A stretch of 61,013 bases of DNA from Chromera velia (taxonomy: Eukaryota > Sar > Chromeraceae), in the NCBI GenBank assembly GCA_018398765.1, contig JAHBMJ010000687.1, forward strand, positions 1 through 61,013. The letters are read 5' to 3'. Position 1 is the stretch's first letter. The number at the start of each line of letters is the position of its first letter. Position numbers and translations under genes: made by a program. Shown one piece after another: positions 1 through 10,106 of this stretch. The notes beneath the pieces were generated by a model. The model was not told where the DNA came from. It saw only the letters and a list, made by a program, of their open reading frames with translations, and made no database searches.

Positions 1-511
1 GTAATACAGGGAAAAAAAACAAAGTTTTCTGTCTCAGGTGCCAATGTTAACCCAATATAATCTCACACACTTACCCATTATACTTCTTTGTATAGTATTA
101 CTATGGTTTTCCTAGTTTTTGAAAAAGTGGAACAAATTAATGCTCAGGGGATATGCGTACGAATATTTATTTTTCAATCAAATTCCAATACAGACGAAAA
201 GGGCCCCGGCGTTCCCTGCTGATCCCGCGCGCAGCTGGGCCCCGACGCCCCTATTGTAGACTTACCGGCCGCGCGCGCGGGGCGTGCGCGCGCGTGCGCG
301 TGGGGCGGCCGGCCCCCGCGCTGTGTTCGTGAGGATCTTGCATGACCTTTCGGTAATGATGTTCAAGAACCCTCAGCATAATAATTCTTGCACTGTTCAA
401 ACACCCTCAGTGCAGAGCCAGCTCGTTTCTTTCGCCGTGGAGTGGCCTCAGATGCGATTTTATTTCTCGAGGCTCGTTTTTGTTTGTAATCAGTCAAGCC
501 GCTGATCAAAG
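1..511. promoter_or_regulatory. 5' flank of the GRF-PARP gene
   Basis: No gene is seen. The first 180 bases are AT-rich. Around positions 265-320 there is a sharp switch to an almost pure alternating C/G tract. This lies about 200-250 bases before the start codon and is probably the promoter or 5'UTR region of the gene that follows. No TATA box or initiator can be called with confidence. Confidence 0.3.
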
Positions 512-2609
512 ATGTCCAGCGGATCGAACGCGGCACCTCTCTGTCAGTGCAATGTGCCGTGTATGCAGAAGGTTTCCCGCACGACAAGTAATCCAGACCG
601 CCCATTTTGGAAGTGTGCGGGCAACCCGGGGTGCAACTTCTTCGCGTGGGCAGACCAGGTCAGGGCCCAGCAGCCCGGAGTTGTGCCGTCTCCGTCTCCC
701 CCCAGTTACGGTCAACGTCAGAGCCATTCAGCTGCCCCCCCTGGGCCCCAGTCTCCTGCAGCTCGGGGACAGGATGTTGGGTTGGGGTCTGCTTTTCAGA
801 CGCCCCCGCGGACTGCCCCTCCCTCAGGTGTGCATTCGGCATCTGTCCATGGACAGTCTGAAGAGGGCCCCCCGTGTCGATGCAATCCCCCTGAGCCCAC
901 CAGAAAATTGGTGTCGCGCACCATCGCGAATCCCCATCGGCCGTTCTGGAAGTGTCAAAAATGCGGGTTCTTCAAATGGGCAGACGAGGTCCTCCCGAGC
1001 CCTCACCCGGCACAGTCTGTGCCGTCTCCCCCCCCCGCACTGAGCCAGCCCACAGCTGCCAACCTAAGCCAGACAACGGCCGCTGCCCCAGTCGGAGTTC
1101 AGTCTCACGCAGCAGCCTCCAGTGTGGGGGGAATTGTAGGGGCGCCTCCTCTCTCGCAGAGGACGCCCCCTCGCCCTCCCTCGGTCGCGCAACCTGCCTC
1201 CGTGTCCACCTCCCTGCACCAAGGCTCCCCCCGCGTCTACGCAGAGCCTCCGGGAGATGCCGGACCGTCATGTCGGTGCGCCGGCGGGATGCCGTCAGTG
1301 AAACGAATGTCCCGCACAGACCGAAATCCAAATCGGTGGTTTTGGAGCTGTTCTAGAGCTGCGTGCAATTACTTCCAGTGGGCCGACGAGCTTCCAGACT
1401 GCGCTCTTCCACTCTTATCCCTACAACAACAACCGCAGCAGCAGCAACAGCAGCCACCCCCCACAACCCCTCAGAGAGACAGAACAAACACGGGGGCAGC
1501 GTCCCAGACATTCCCGTCTCCCCTGGCTGTTCCGCCGTCTCCTCCAAACATTGCGGGGCCGTCTCCATCCCAAACACAGCTCCAACGAGGCAGGCCGAGT
1601 CTCGTCTCTCATGCTTCTGGCCGGCAGTCTGTTAGCTTGGACTGTTCTCTGTGTGTTGCAGAACACAAAGAGGATGAGGCCGAGCTACTCAGATGGCAAA
1701 ATTTTGTGTGTGACCAGAACACTCTCCAACTTTTGCAACGTCTCTTCGACACGACTACGGAGGATCAGCTGGGAGTCGGTAGAGATGCGAGCTCTAACAT
1801 ACTCCCTTACGACACTCTGAAGGTAGAAGTAGCATGGCAGCTGCGAAACGATCAGAAGTTCACAGCGTATGCGAAGAAAAGAGACGAAATTGCGGCTGAG
1901 GTAGCTGCACGGGGCAGTCCTGTGCAGCCGCCTGTCCGTAGAGATCACCAGGAAGCAGTCAACGCTCTCCTCGCCTCATCCTCTCATCTGGAACCGTTGA
2001 AAGAAGAAGCAAGTGAGATGCTCCTAGTTCACGGCACCAAACCGGAGAGCGTTTATCCCATTTGTTTTGAAGGGCTCAATGCAAAGCTCGCGCAGATGGG
2101 GGCCTTCGGTAAAGGGATCTACATGGCCGACAATGCGGCGAAGAGCGATCAGTACGCTCGGCCCTCTGGAGGGTTTAAGGGAAAGGAAAAGGACCACTTC
2201 GATCCGCTGCATCTGCTACACAGAAGACTGTTTAGTGGATTCAGGGGGGTCAAGCACCCCCCTGGAGACGTCTGCTTTGCGCTGGTGTGCAGATCCTCAC
2301 TCGGCCTGTGGGCGGTAACCAAGGCCACAGTGCACGAGCCGAGAGGGCAGATGGTTTTTGTAGACCCGCGCAAGTGTGAGCGTTTGAAGGGTGGGAAGCA
2401 CTCGCTGATTGCCGAACCGGGACAAGACTCGGTCCTCCGCAGGTGAGCATACAATTTAAAGGTTGCACGAAAGTTTCCCTGTCATGAACAAAATCTTGGC
2501 TGGAGAAGCCGGGATCGACCCTAGTGATCGGCCTTTGCCCTTCCACGCGTATTTTTGTGTTTTTGCCTGCCTTCTCTCTCTCTTTCTCTCTGTCTCTCTC
2601 TCTCTCTCC

Positions 2610-2640
<31 letters not shown>

Positions 2641-2673
2641 TGTGCGTGTATGTATGTGTGTGTGTATGTGTGT

Positions 2674-2714
<41 letters not shown>

Positions 2715-3000
2715 TGGCTACAGAGGGTGGAGCGTGGCTCTGTATCGGGGTCACAAAGGGCTCTTTGCCTCAGAGACCGTTTGCTCCGCGCGCGCCCTCT
2801 CTGCAGCATGAGAAAGGGTGTGCGCATGGCTGCCAGTTTCCCGGCATGCCCCCCCCCAAGCGTTTGGAGCGCCCGTGTGCCGGGGCCCGACCTGCCCCCC
2901 GGCCCTTGGAGCTGCGAGTGTATCAAGCGGCTCTGCAGCTGTGTGCAAATGTGTCTGCGTGTTTTGGCGCTTGTGTCTGTATGTCTCTCTGTCTCTCTCT

Positions 3001-3034
<34 letters not shown>

Positions 3035-3580
3035 GTGAGTGTGCGCGCGCATGCAGGTACCGGGAGTTCATTCACTTTGACAGCGATGCCGTCTACAACG
3101 AATTCCTCGTCTGCTTCAGCAGGCAGCAGAAACGGTGCCATTGTGGCCGCCTTGCGGAAGAGCGGAGAGTCGTGAAGGAGGGACTGGACAAGCACAGACC
3201 GTTTCTATTCTGCAGCCAGTGCGGCTTCAAGCTGATGATGCCCCGTTGCGAGTAAGCTTCTTGTTTATGAACGGGTCGCTGTGCATGGTGATTTTCGGTC
3301 AAAAGTGTGATGGAGTTCCTCTCCATTGATCTGTACCTTGACCGAAAGAAAGTCTTTGGGTCCTCATGGTCTACTCCCTCCCGATTTCAGCGGTTCACGA
3401 TGGCGATGGGGTATGATGATGATGATGGTGATGACTGATCGGCACAACAAACGTCTGTGCCGTGGAAAGCCCTAAAGCAGGTTTTTGTTTTTCATTGGTG
3501 CCTTCAACAATGAATCATTTCATCTTCAGCTGGTCTGCCTATCTCCTTCCGCTGTCATGTTTGAGTTCCCTGCATTCCTC

Positions 3581-3618
<38 letters not shown>

Positions 3619-4565
3619 ATGTGTGTCCGTGTGTGTGATACTGTATATCACTGTGAAGCTGTGTGTCTTCGTATGGATTTGCACACGTTCGCTTGTCGCT
3701 CGTTCCGTCCTTTTTCGTCCCTTGATCCCCCTTCTTTTTCCTCGCCCAATTTCTGTTTCAAAGTTTACATGTCTCAATAGTGGCGTCCTGCACGACTTGT
3801 TCTCCCTCATTTTGCTGCAAAGATCTTGTCAGCGTTGTGTGTTTCATTCAGCGGTCGCTTTTGCTCATTTCGTGGCCGTGACTACTTTGGAATGCCGCCT
3901 CTTGTCCTCCCTGGGTCCTTAGGGCTTTGATTCAATGAACAAAGAAGCAGATCAGTAATCATTCAGTCTGGCTCTTCGATTCCTGATGGCCGGAGCCTTT
4001 TTTCCCGTTTTTGTTGGCAGCTGCGCGACTGAGTCTGTCCCCTCGTTTGGCTCCAGTGGGGCCCGGCGTTCGCAAAGCAGCTGTCTGCACAAAACAACCA
4101 TGGACAATATTGAAGATAGGCAAATACCGTCTTGCGTGCAGCTGTGGAGAGTCTGCAAAGGGTGCTCAGGGCCCGGGGGGTGGTCTGTACTATACATGTT
4201 CGAAGGCCGGGACTCGTAGTTGGATGTCCAAGTGTTCTTTCCACGCTTGGATGACCGACTTTCCTTGGGGACAGCAGCTCAAGGCAGAATTGCAGATGCA
4301 GCAGCAGAGGGGGCACGGGGGGGGAGTTCCCGCGTCGCCTGCAGCTGCTCAAGGCCCAGGACCAGGACCAGCATCCTCGAGCAGTGGGGATCAGACCCAG
4401 CAGCAGCAGCAGCAGCAACAAGAGGGGGGGCAGCGAAAGCGGAGCGTCACAGCTGCGGGTGTTGCCTCGTCGTCCTCGTCGTCCAACACGAATCAGGGGG
4501 GTGCCGTGCCAGGCTTTCATCAGGCAGCAGCAGGACGACCTGCAAGGCGGGCTAGGAACCGATAA
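512..4565 (+). CDS. Five-GRF-zinc-finger PARP-like ADP-ribosyltransferase
   Basis: Predicted exons are 512-2442, 3057-3251, 3391-3410 and 4021-4565; phases close exactly to 896 residues. Three GRF zinc fingers come first (starting near C11, C122 and C254), each with a CxC start, an SRT..NP.R.FW.C core and a C..F.WAD end. A Gln-rich linker follows, then a PARP catalytic domain: H507 in HGT, Y537 in GAFGKGIYMAD, and E659 in VYNEFLV form the H-Y-E triad expected of poly(ADP-ribose) polymerases. A divergent fourth GRF finger (C671-C699) and a fifth (C755-C787, ending FHAWMTD) follow, then a Gln/Ser-rich tail. GRF fingers in NEIL3, APE2 and TOP3A bind single-stranded DNA, so a nuclear, DNA-damage-responsive NAD+-dependent enzyme is inferred. 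The H/Y and E residues lie on different exons. The start is the first ATG before finger 1. Domain calls are strong; the last two splice junctions are predictions. Confidence 0.85.
2573..2712 (+). repeat. (TC)n then (TG)n microsatellite in PARP intron 1
   Basis: A block of TC repeats passes directly into TG repeats, with TATG interruptions. It sits inside the first intron (2443-3056) of the PARP gene. A second, shorter TC-to-TG array at about 2982-3030 lies just before the acceptor at 3056. Confidence 0.95.
3583..3640 (+). repeat. (TC)n then (TG)n microsatellite in PARP intron 3
   Basis: TC repeats are followed by TG repeats within the predicted intron 3411-4020. The order is the same as in intron 1 of the same gene. 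Confidence 0.9.
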
Positions 4566-4766
4566 TCTGCTCTACAATCTGCCGTAGGGAAGGCTAGAGA
4601 GAACGACTGCATGATCTGGTTCTTCCTTTGATACTGCTTTTATCGTAAATCTTTTCGAATCTTCATCATTAATTTCTACGCGAGTCATCAACTAGCGGCA
4701 AAAACTAAGGCAAAAATGTTATGTAATATGTGGTGTTTTGACTTATTTTGACTTAAGATTCAAGCT

Positions 4767-5061
4767 CATCAGTGGGTTAACTCAAAGGGGTATTTTCATA
4801 ATAATTATGAATTTTCATAGTGACTCTGGATTTCATAATAATTATGGGGGGTCACCTAACTTTGGAAGCCGATTTCTCATCCAAAAATCACTTTCTCAAA
4901 AAACTGTTTAAACGAGTTGATTTGTCTCATAAAGATGAATCTTTTTAGCTGAAAAACTCCTTCAAATTCTCCTTTTTTTCATCAGACCACCCATAATGAT
5001 TATGAAGATTTTATAGTCACTATAATGATGCCATAATGATTAACGAGTTAACCTACTGATG
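4767..5061. mobile_element. MITE-like foldback element with ~80-90 bp imperfect terminal inverted repeats
   Basis: The left end reads CATCAGTGGGTTAACTC. The right end, reverse-complemented, reads CATCAGTAGGTTAACTC. Similarity continues inward on both arms (about 4767-4855 and 4984-5061), with shared ATAGTGACT and repeated CATAATnATTATG palindromes. The internal part is about 130 bases with no coding capacity. This is typical of a non-autonomous DNA transposon. A clear target-site duplication is not visible. Confidence 0.5.
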
Positions 5062-5535
5062 CTGAGTAAAACAAATTTAACTTGAATTTCTTTCAGATTC
5101 ACTGTTTTTATATTGAGTAATATTAGAAGCCATCTTGTGCTAGATCCTGTGCTAGGGTATGCACTCAAAAAAAAAATAAAAGGGGTTTTGATTTATTTTT
5201 TTTTTTTTTATGATTCAACCTAAGCTTTTACCTCTAGTGTTCAACCCTTTCTCTACCACCTTAGCTTTCATCATATAGGCTATGATATAGCTAGCCCTAT
5301 AGCTATTTCATTAGAGATAGACTATGAATTAGTAATTTCTATGAATTAGTAAATGAATTAATTATTTGGTATGGCTTTTCTTTTCAGGTGGCGCCCCCCT
5401 TTTCTCTCTAATCACCTCTCCAGTTGTTTGTACGCAGACCAAACGTGTCTTTTTTATGTTTCTATGACTGAATCTGGTTAGATCTGGTAGATGAACAAAT
5501 CTGTTGAAGTTGGTCCCCGCGGGCTACGTCCTAGG

Positions 5536-5731
5536 GTAACCCAGTTACGTTAGGGGAGGGGGGGAGGGGGACGGAGTTATAATTCATGTCAACCTATGGG
5601 TAATGAAAGACACCTCCTTCCTTAAATCAAAAACCGCTACCAAACCTTGGGGGTTAGGAGGGGAGGGTTACCAAATTAAATAATAAAAGGGGGGAGGGGG
5701 GGGGGTCAGCCGCGTAATGTAACTGGGTTAC
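5536..5731. repeat. Short inverted-repeat element with G-rich interior
   Basis: GTAACCCAGTTACGTTA at 5536-5552 is matched by its inverted copy (one mismatch) at 5715-5731. The interior holds G-runs interrupted by A. It could be a small MITE or a hairpin or quadruplex-forming sequence. There is no coding content. Confidence 0.4.
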
Positions 5732-6258
5732 ATTGGCCCGGGTTACCAAAAATCTTTAGTGTGCTGCTCCCTAGTACTATCTGCTAGTAGACAGCTAGCT
5801 TTTTCAATAAATTGCTAAACTAGATCATAGTCTAAATGCTGTAAACTACTTACCGTAGTGTATTTTAATCATCATAAAACTTAAGATGCATAATTTAAAA
5901 AAGTTTCTTGCACATTTGAGACTACATTTTATTAGTTGAAGTGATGAGCTTCATGAATCTGTCCGATTGCATGGGTCGGATTGGCAGACCATGCATTGAA
6001 TGAAAGTTGTAAACAAGGTCATAAGAATAGAGCTTGCTTACACAACAATGCCGGCAACCCTGCTGCATAGATCCTGGCCATGCATGAATGCATCATTGGC
6101 TTGCATGCATTCTCGAAACCTTCTGCGAAAAGGAAACTATCTGTGCATACAAACATGCATGTATTAAAGGGGTCGTGTGCAAGCGGCCAAGAGCGCATGC
6201 AGACGAGAGGGCAAACATGCAGAGACAGAACCACATGCGAGCATATCATGAACAATCA

Positions 6259-6306
6259 TGAATGACTGCTAGTTGATCATGAATCACTGCAACTAGCAGT
6301 CATTCA
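6259..6306. repeat. Perfect 17-bp inverted repeat (hairpin, 14-nt loop)
   Basis: Bases 6259-6275 are exactly complementary to 6290-6306. The loop itself contains ATCATGAAT, a variant of flanking sequence. It lies in the space between two converging genes. It could be a terminator-like structure, a MITE remnant or an extruding cruciform. Confidence 0.6.
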
Positions 6307-6871
6307 GAAAAACACGACCAGAACTGTGAAGAGAAACACAGAAGGACTTGTGTGATTCGGTTGAAAGCAGTACATTTGCAGGCACAAGTAAAAAGGGGCA
6401 AACACATGAGAACTGCCCATTCATTCTGTTATGTGCCGACAGTGCCGGCTTCCAGTTGCTTTTTTCGTGACACGTTTTCCTCTCTTTGACCATTCTTGCT
6501 TCACACAGGACGACTTTGTCTTTAAGAAACCGAGTACGAAAAAACTCGATCCTCAACATATTCCGTAGGCAGGCAGCCTCATTTGGTCGATCAGCCATGC
6601 AATCCGGCATGCGGGCCCTCTTCCCAAAACTCAGACATGCTCAAAGAGCAGACCAAACCAAAAACGAGTAGAAGAGAGTGGAAGTGAACGCATGACAAGC
6701 AGGAGTCAGTGTCATATCACCTCACAGGCGAAGCGTGCAATCGACGTGCAACCCCGACTGCGGCATAAAAACTCTTTCCTGTCCTCAGAAGAATGAACCG
6801 AAAATCCAGTTCCAGGTCACGAGCGCCTGATTCGTCGGCTGGGGTCTGATTGCAGGTCCTTTGGTCGACAC

Positions 6872-7844
6872 CTAAGCCACGATCGACATAGTAGCGGCCC
6901 CTCCGAGGACCGCCGAGAGCGTGATCAACTGCGCGGCAGAGGTCCGCTTCCTTCTCGACCTTCCCCTCGACTGCCGGTCGTTTGTGTCCGTGTCTGCGTC
7001 GGTGACGTCCATGATCCTCTCTGCGTTGTTGACGGTCAGGGGTCTGGGCAGAGGGGCAGAGCGGGCGGCAGCCTCCTCACATACCTGGACCTCCATCCAT
7101 TGCATGAGCTTGCCGATCTCCTCCGCAGAGAAACCGTCGCCGACTGGTCTTCGAACCGTCTCCGTGCCAACCTGCACTCTCTGGACGGTTTCCACTGTCT
7201 GCCTCATCCAAAGGAAACCGCGCGTCTGGATCACCTTCTGGTCGGCGTACACAGGCACGTCCACGTACTCGTATCTTCCGTTGCGCAAGTCCGAGAAGGA
7301 GACGCCGAAGACCAGCATCGCCACACTGACGGTCGGGCACTCGTTGCACGCATTCTCGTGGCGCTGGACACAGTACCAGAGCTTGTACATGTTCCCTTCC
7401 GCAGAGTCTGGCTCAGAATCGTTCTTCTTCGGGTCAATCTGCAGAAAGAGTGAAGAAATGGAGATCCCGTGCGTTTCATTTCTCTTGTGAAAGCTGTTGC
7501 AGGACAAGGGGATCTTCAGCAATGATCCACAGAGCATGTCCTTGACTCACGTTGCATCCTTCATAGACCTTTGTCTCGCTGACAGTGCCATCCAGATTGT
7601 CGAGGACTGCAGCCATCACTTTCGGGGGGATGTTGTCGAAGGTCTCGAGGTCGGCCTTTAGTTTCGGGTACAGAGCGTCGGCTTTCGCTTTGACCATGGA
7701 CCAGCCCTGGAATTTCTGCGCGCCAGTGATCTTGAATCGGTTGATGGCACTAAGTATCTCTTGGCGTTTGGTCTCTGGAAACTGATGGAGCACTGCAAGG
7801 CAATGTTGGTTGAGCTCTGCTTTTTTTTTTTGGTTGGAGGACAT
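6872..7844 (-). CDS. Unknown protein with hydrophobic C-terminal tail (two exons)
   Basis: Exon 1 runs 7844-7551 and exon 2 7438-6872. The 112-base intron has a GTGAGT donor and a CTGCAG acceptor, and phase 0 joins to give 286 residues. The N-terminal half is basic and helical (QHCLAVLHQFPETKRQEILS). The middle is probably folded and contains four cysteines, two in a C-x2-C pair (ENACNEC). The C-terminus has a polybasic patch (RGRSRRKR) followed by about 20 hydrophobic residues that end the protein. That layout suggests a tail-anchored membrane protein, although the basic patch just before the anchor leaves the final membrane uncertain. I do not recognise the family. The gene converges on the PARP gene. 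Confidence 0.65.
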
Positions 7845-10106
7845 CTGACATCATCTTGGCTGAGGGGCTAGTTGTTGTTGCAGGGAAAGCGTTGTCAGCG
7901 ACTTTGTTGATGACTGAATAAGGTTATAACCCTGTCTTTTTGCGTCGACTTGTCAACAACGGCCCGACGTGAATGCTCCTGCTCACTGCCTCGATGATGA
8001 CAGCCAATCCATGAATTGTTGTAGCGAGACTCGATTAATGATAATTGATGCTGCTGCGCAGCCCATGCGTGTCGCCGGTGCAAAATCGAGTAAATCGACG
8101 TGAGTGCAACCGAATATTCCATCCGACTGATTCCAACTGTTGCTTTGCGTTCCAGTTCGGATGCATGTTCTGGTTCTGGTTCTGCTGTGGTTCTGCTGTG
8201 TGACTGCTCAGACGGAGATGGAGACGGAGACGGAACCGAGGCTGTGTAGCATATGTGTAGCATGCACGTCTGGCCGTCTCCTTGTTGCATGGCCCCCTGC
8301 TCCGCGTCGAGCCGTCAGGCGCGGGGTGCATGCGCCCATCGCTGAAGCACTGCCTCCACTAGCACACCCGTCAACAGAACTGCCTCCCCCACAAAATGCC
8401 CTCTCCCCCGGGAGACGGGACTCCGCAGCCACTTCGCAGGCTTCGTAACAGCCTTCGTTCCTCAGTACGGTTCCTGTACGTTACTGTTTTACAGTAATCA
8501 CTTACGTAATTAGTCAATTTAAAGCTTTGGTTCCTAAAAAACCGTACTCGGTAGCTTAACGGCCGCGTTATTACTATTTTAGGACCACTACTTTTTATGT
8601 CAAACTCCTATTTAAACCATATACGTGATACTATCCTGAAAACTATGTAGAGTTATTTTGTACTTAATTTATTGATTGCAAGTTACACTTTTGGCTAATT
8701 AGTCTTTTGATTGATTTTTTAAAATTTTTTTTATGGCAAAAAAAAAGAAGAATTAATTCATCTAATTAAACCACTGATATTCTGGACCTAGAACACTGAA
8801 ACTCAAATCATGATGGAGCGAGATCATGGTCCAGACGCACATTAGCATGCAAACATGAAGGAATTCAGTAGATATCATTCAATTTATACTCGTATCACAG
8901 TTTACATTGCAATGTATGTGGGCAGCTCAAGAAGCAAATATATTTGTAGAGGACAAGAGTCTTTATTACTGACTCTCTAGACCGCCTGCAGGAATCCTCA
9001 GAGCATTGACCAAATGGGACAAGTTCCAGGAAGCTTCGTGGCTTAGGTGGCTAGCTTCGTTGGATCATGACAACACGGTGCCGGTGCGTGCCTACATGTG
9101 GAACGATAAACGGTGAGAACCTGAGGGGTACTTCGTGGATGAAAGCGTGGGTGTCGGTCGTCGAAGGAAAAGGCGTAAAAAGGTGGACTGGTGCGCAAAT
9201 GGGTGGTGTGAGGCTCGGGTACGCACTTGTGAATGGTGGGGAGGACCGACGGATGCGTGGGGATAAGCATGGATGCATGGGCAGAGTGGGTGGCATATTA
9301 CCTGGTAGATGAATGGCAGGAAAGAATGACGGGTGGATACAATGGTAGCGAGGCATGCGTGTGGGAAAATCGGAAGGCAATTAAGCTGGATTGGATAGGG
9401 ACCAGAATGGAAACATGGATGATTGCCGGGATGCGAGAGTGGCGGAGAGGCGTGGAAAGCCACGGCGGCATGTGGGTGGGTTGACTGAATCTGATGGATG
9501 GAGAAGAACGGTGGGTCCATTACCGGGAGCGTGCCACTGGGTGGGGGCATGCGGATGTCACGTACAGTGGGCACCCACTGACAGTCGATCCCTGCCACTG
9601 CATCTCCTGCTCCGGTCGCTCCCTGCTCCCCCGCTTCATCCCCCTCTTCGACCTCTTCTCCCTTTTCTTCTCCGTCGTCTTCTTCTTCGTCTTCTCGTTC
9701 TTCGCCTTCTTCTTCTTCTTCCTCCTTCTCTTCTTCTTGCTTGTCCTCTTCCACTTCAACCTGTGGCTGCTGCAGCCCTGCGAGGAAATCCCGAAGCGGA
9801 AAATCTGCCTCCGGACCTACTTCTGCACAGAGGCAGAGAGCGCGTACACATCATGGGGATCTTGCACAAAGACAACGCACGCGCGCACGCAATCATACTC
9901 AGAAGGAGAAGGACAAGGAGAATGAAAATGAGAAGGAAATGGAAACATCAAGAGCAAAGGAAAAGAAGCAGGAGAGTGAGGGAGAAAGCAGAACAGGAAT
10001 AGGAACGTTACAGCAATACGCTCGAGCCATTCTCTCTCTTGCCTATTAGATGAGAATCACCTACTTCCTTGTCCATGTCAGACGGTAGATTGAAACAGCG
10101 ATTCAA
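7845..10106. other. Intergenic region, no supported gene
   Basis: 8450-8760 is AT-rich. 9640-9750 is a TTC/CTC-rich tract that generates artificial Glu-rich or Phe-rich open frames on the two strands. 9890-10000 is A/G-rich. Nothing here has convincing coding content. The 5' part (from 7845) should hold the promoter of the 286-residue gene. Confidence 0.5.

Larger units (their letters stand above)
4566..6871. other. AT-rich intergenic region with foldback elements
   Basis: No supported gene. This is the 3' space between two converging genes. It holds a MITE-like element (4767-5061), a short inverted-repeat element with G-rich runs (5536-5731), a perfect hairpin (6259-6306) and several TGCATGCA palindromes near 6078-6160. 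Short open frames at 6019-6610 have no recognisable content. Confidence 0.6.

Noticed and set aside
2456-3175. Several frames of 145-206 codons rich in Cys-Val or His-Thr
   Set aside because: They are translations of the TC/TG arrays in PARP intron 1.
6019-6671. Small frames on both strands in the convergent spacer
   Set aside because: No recognisable content and they overlap the perfect hairpin; most likely chance frames.
8035-8448. Overlapping 98-131-codon frames on both strands
   Set aside because: No domain, leader or splice evidence; composition is like the surrounding spacer.
9092-9754. Minus-strand 220-codon frame with a Glu-rich N-terminus
   Set aside because: The Glu run comes from a TTC/CTC simple repeat, and the rest is low-complexity His/Pro/Ser with no domain or splice signals.
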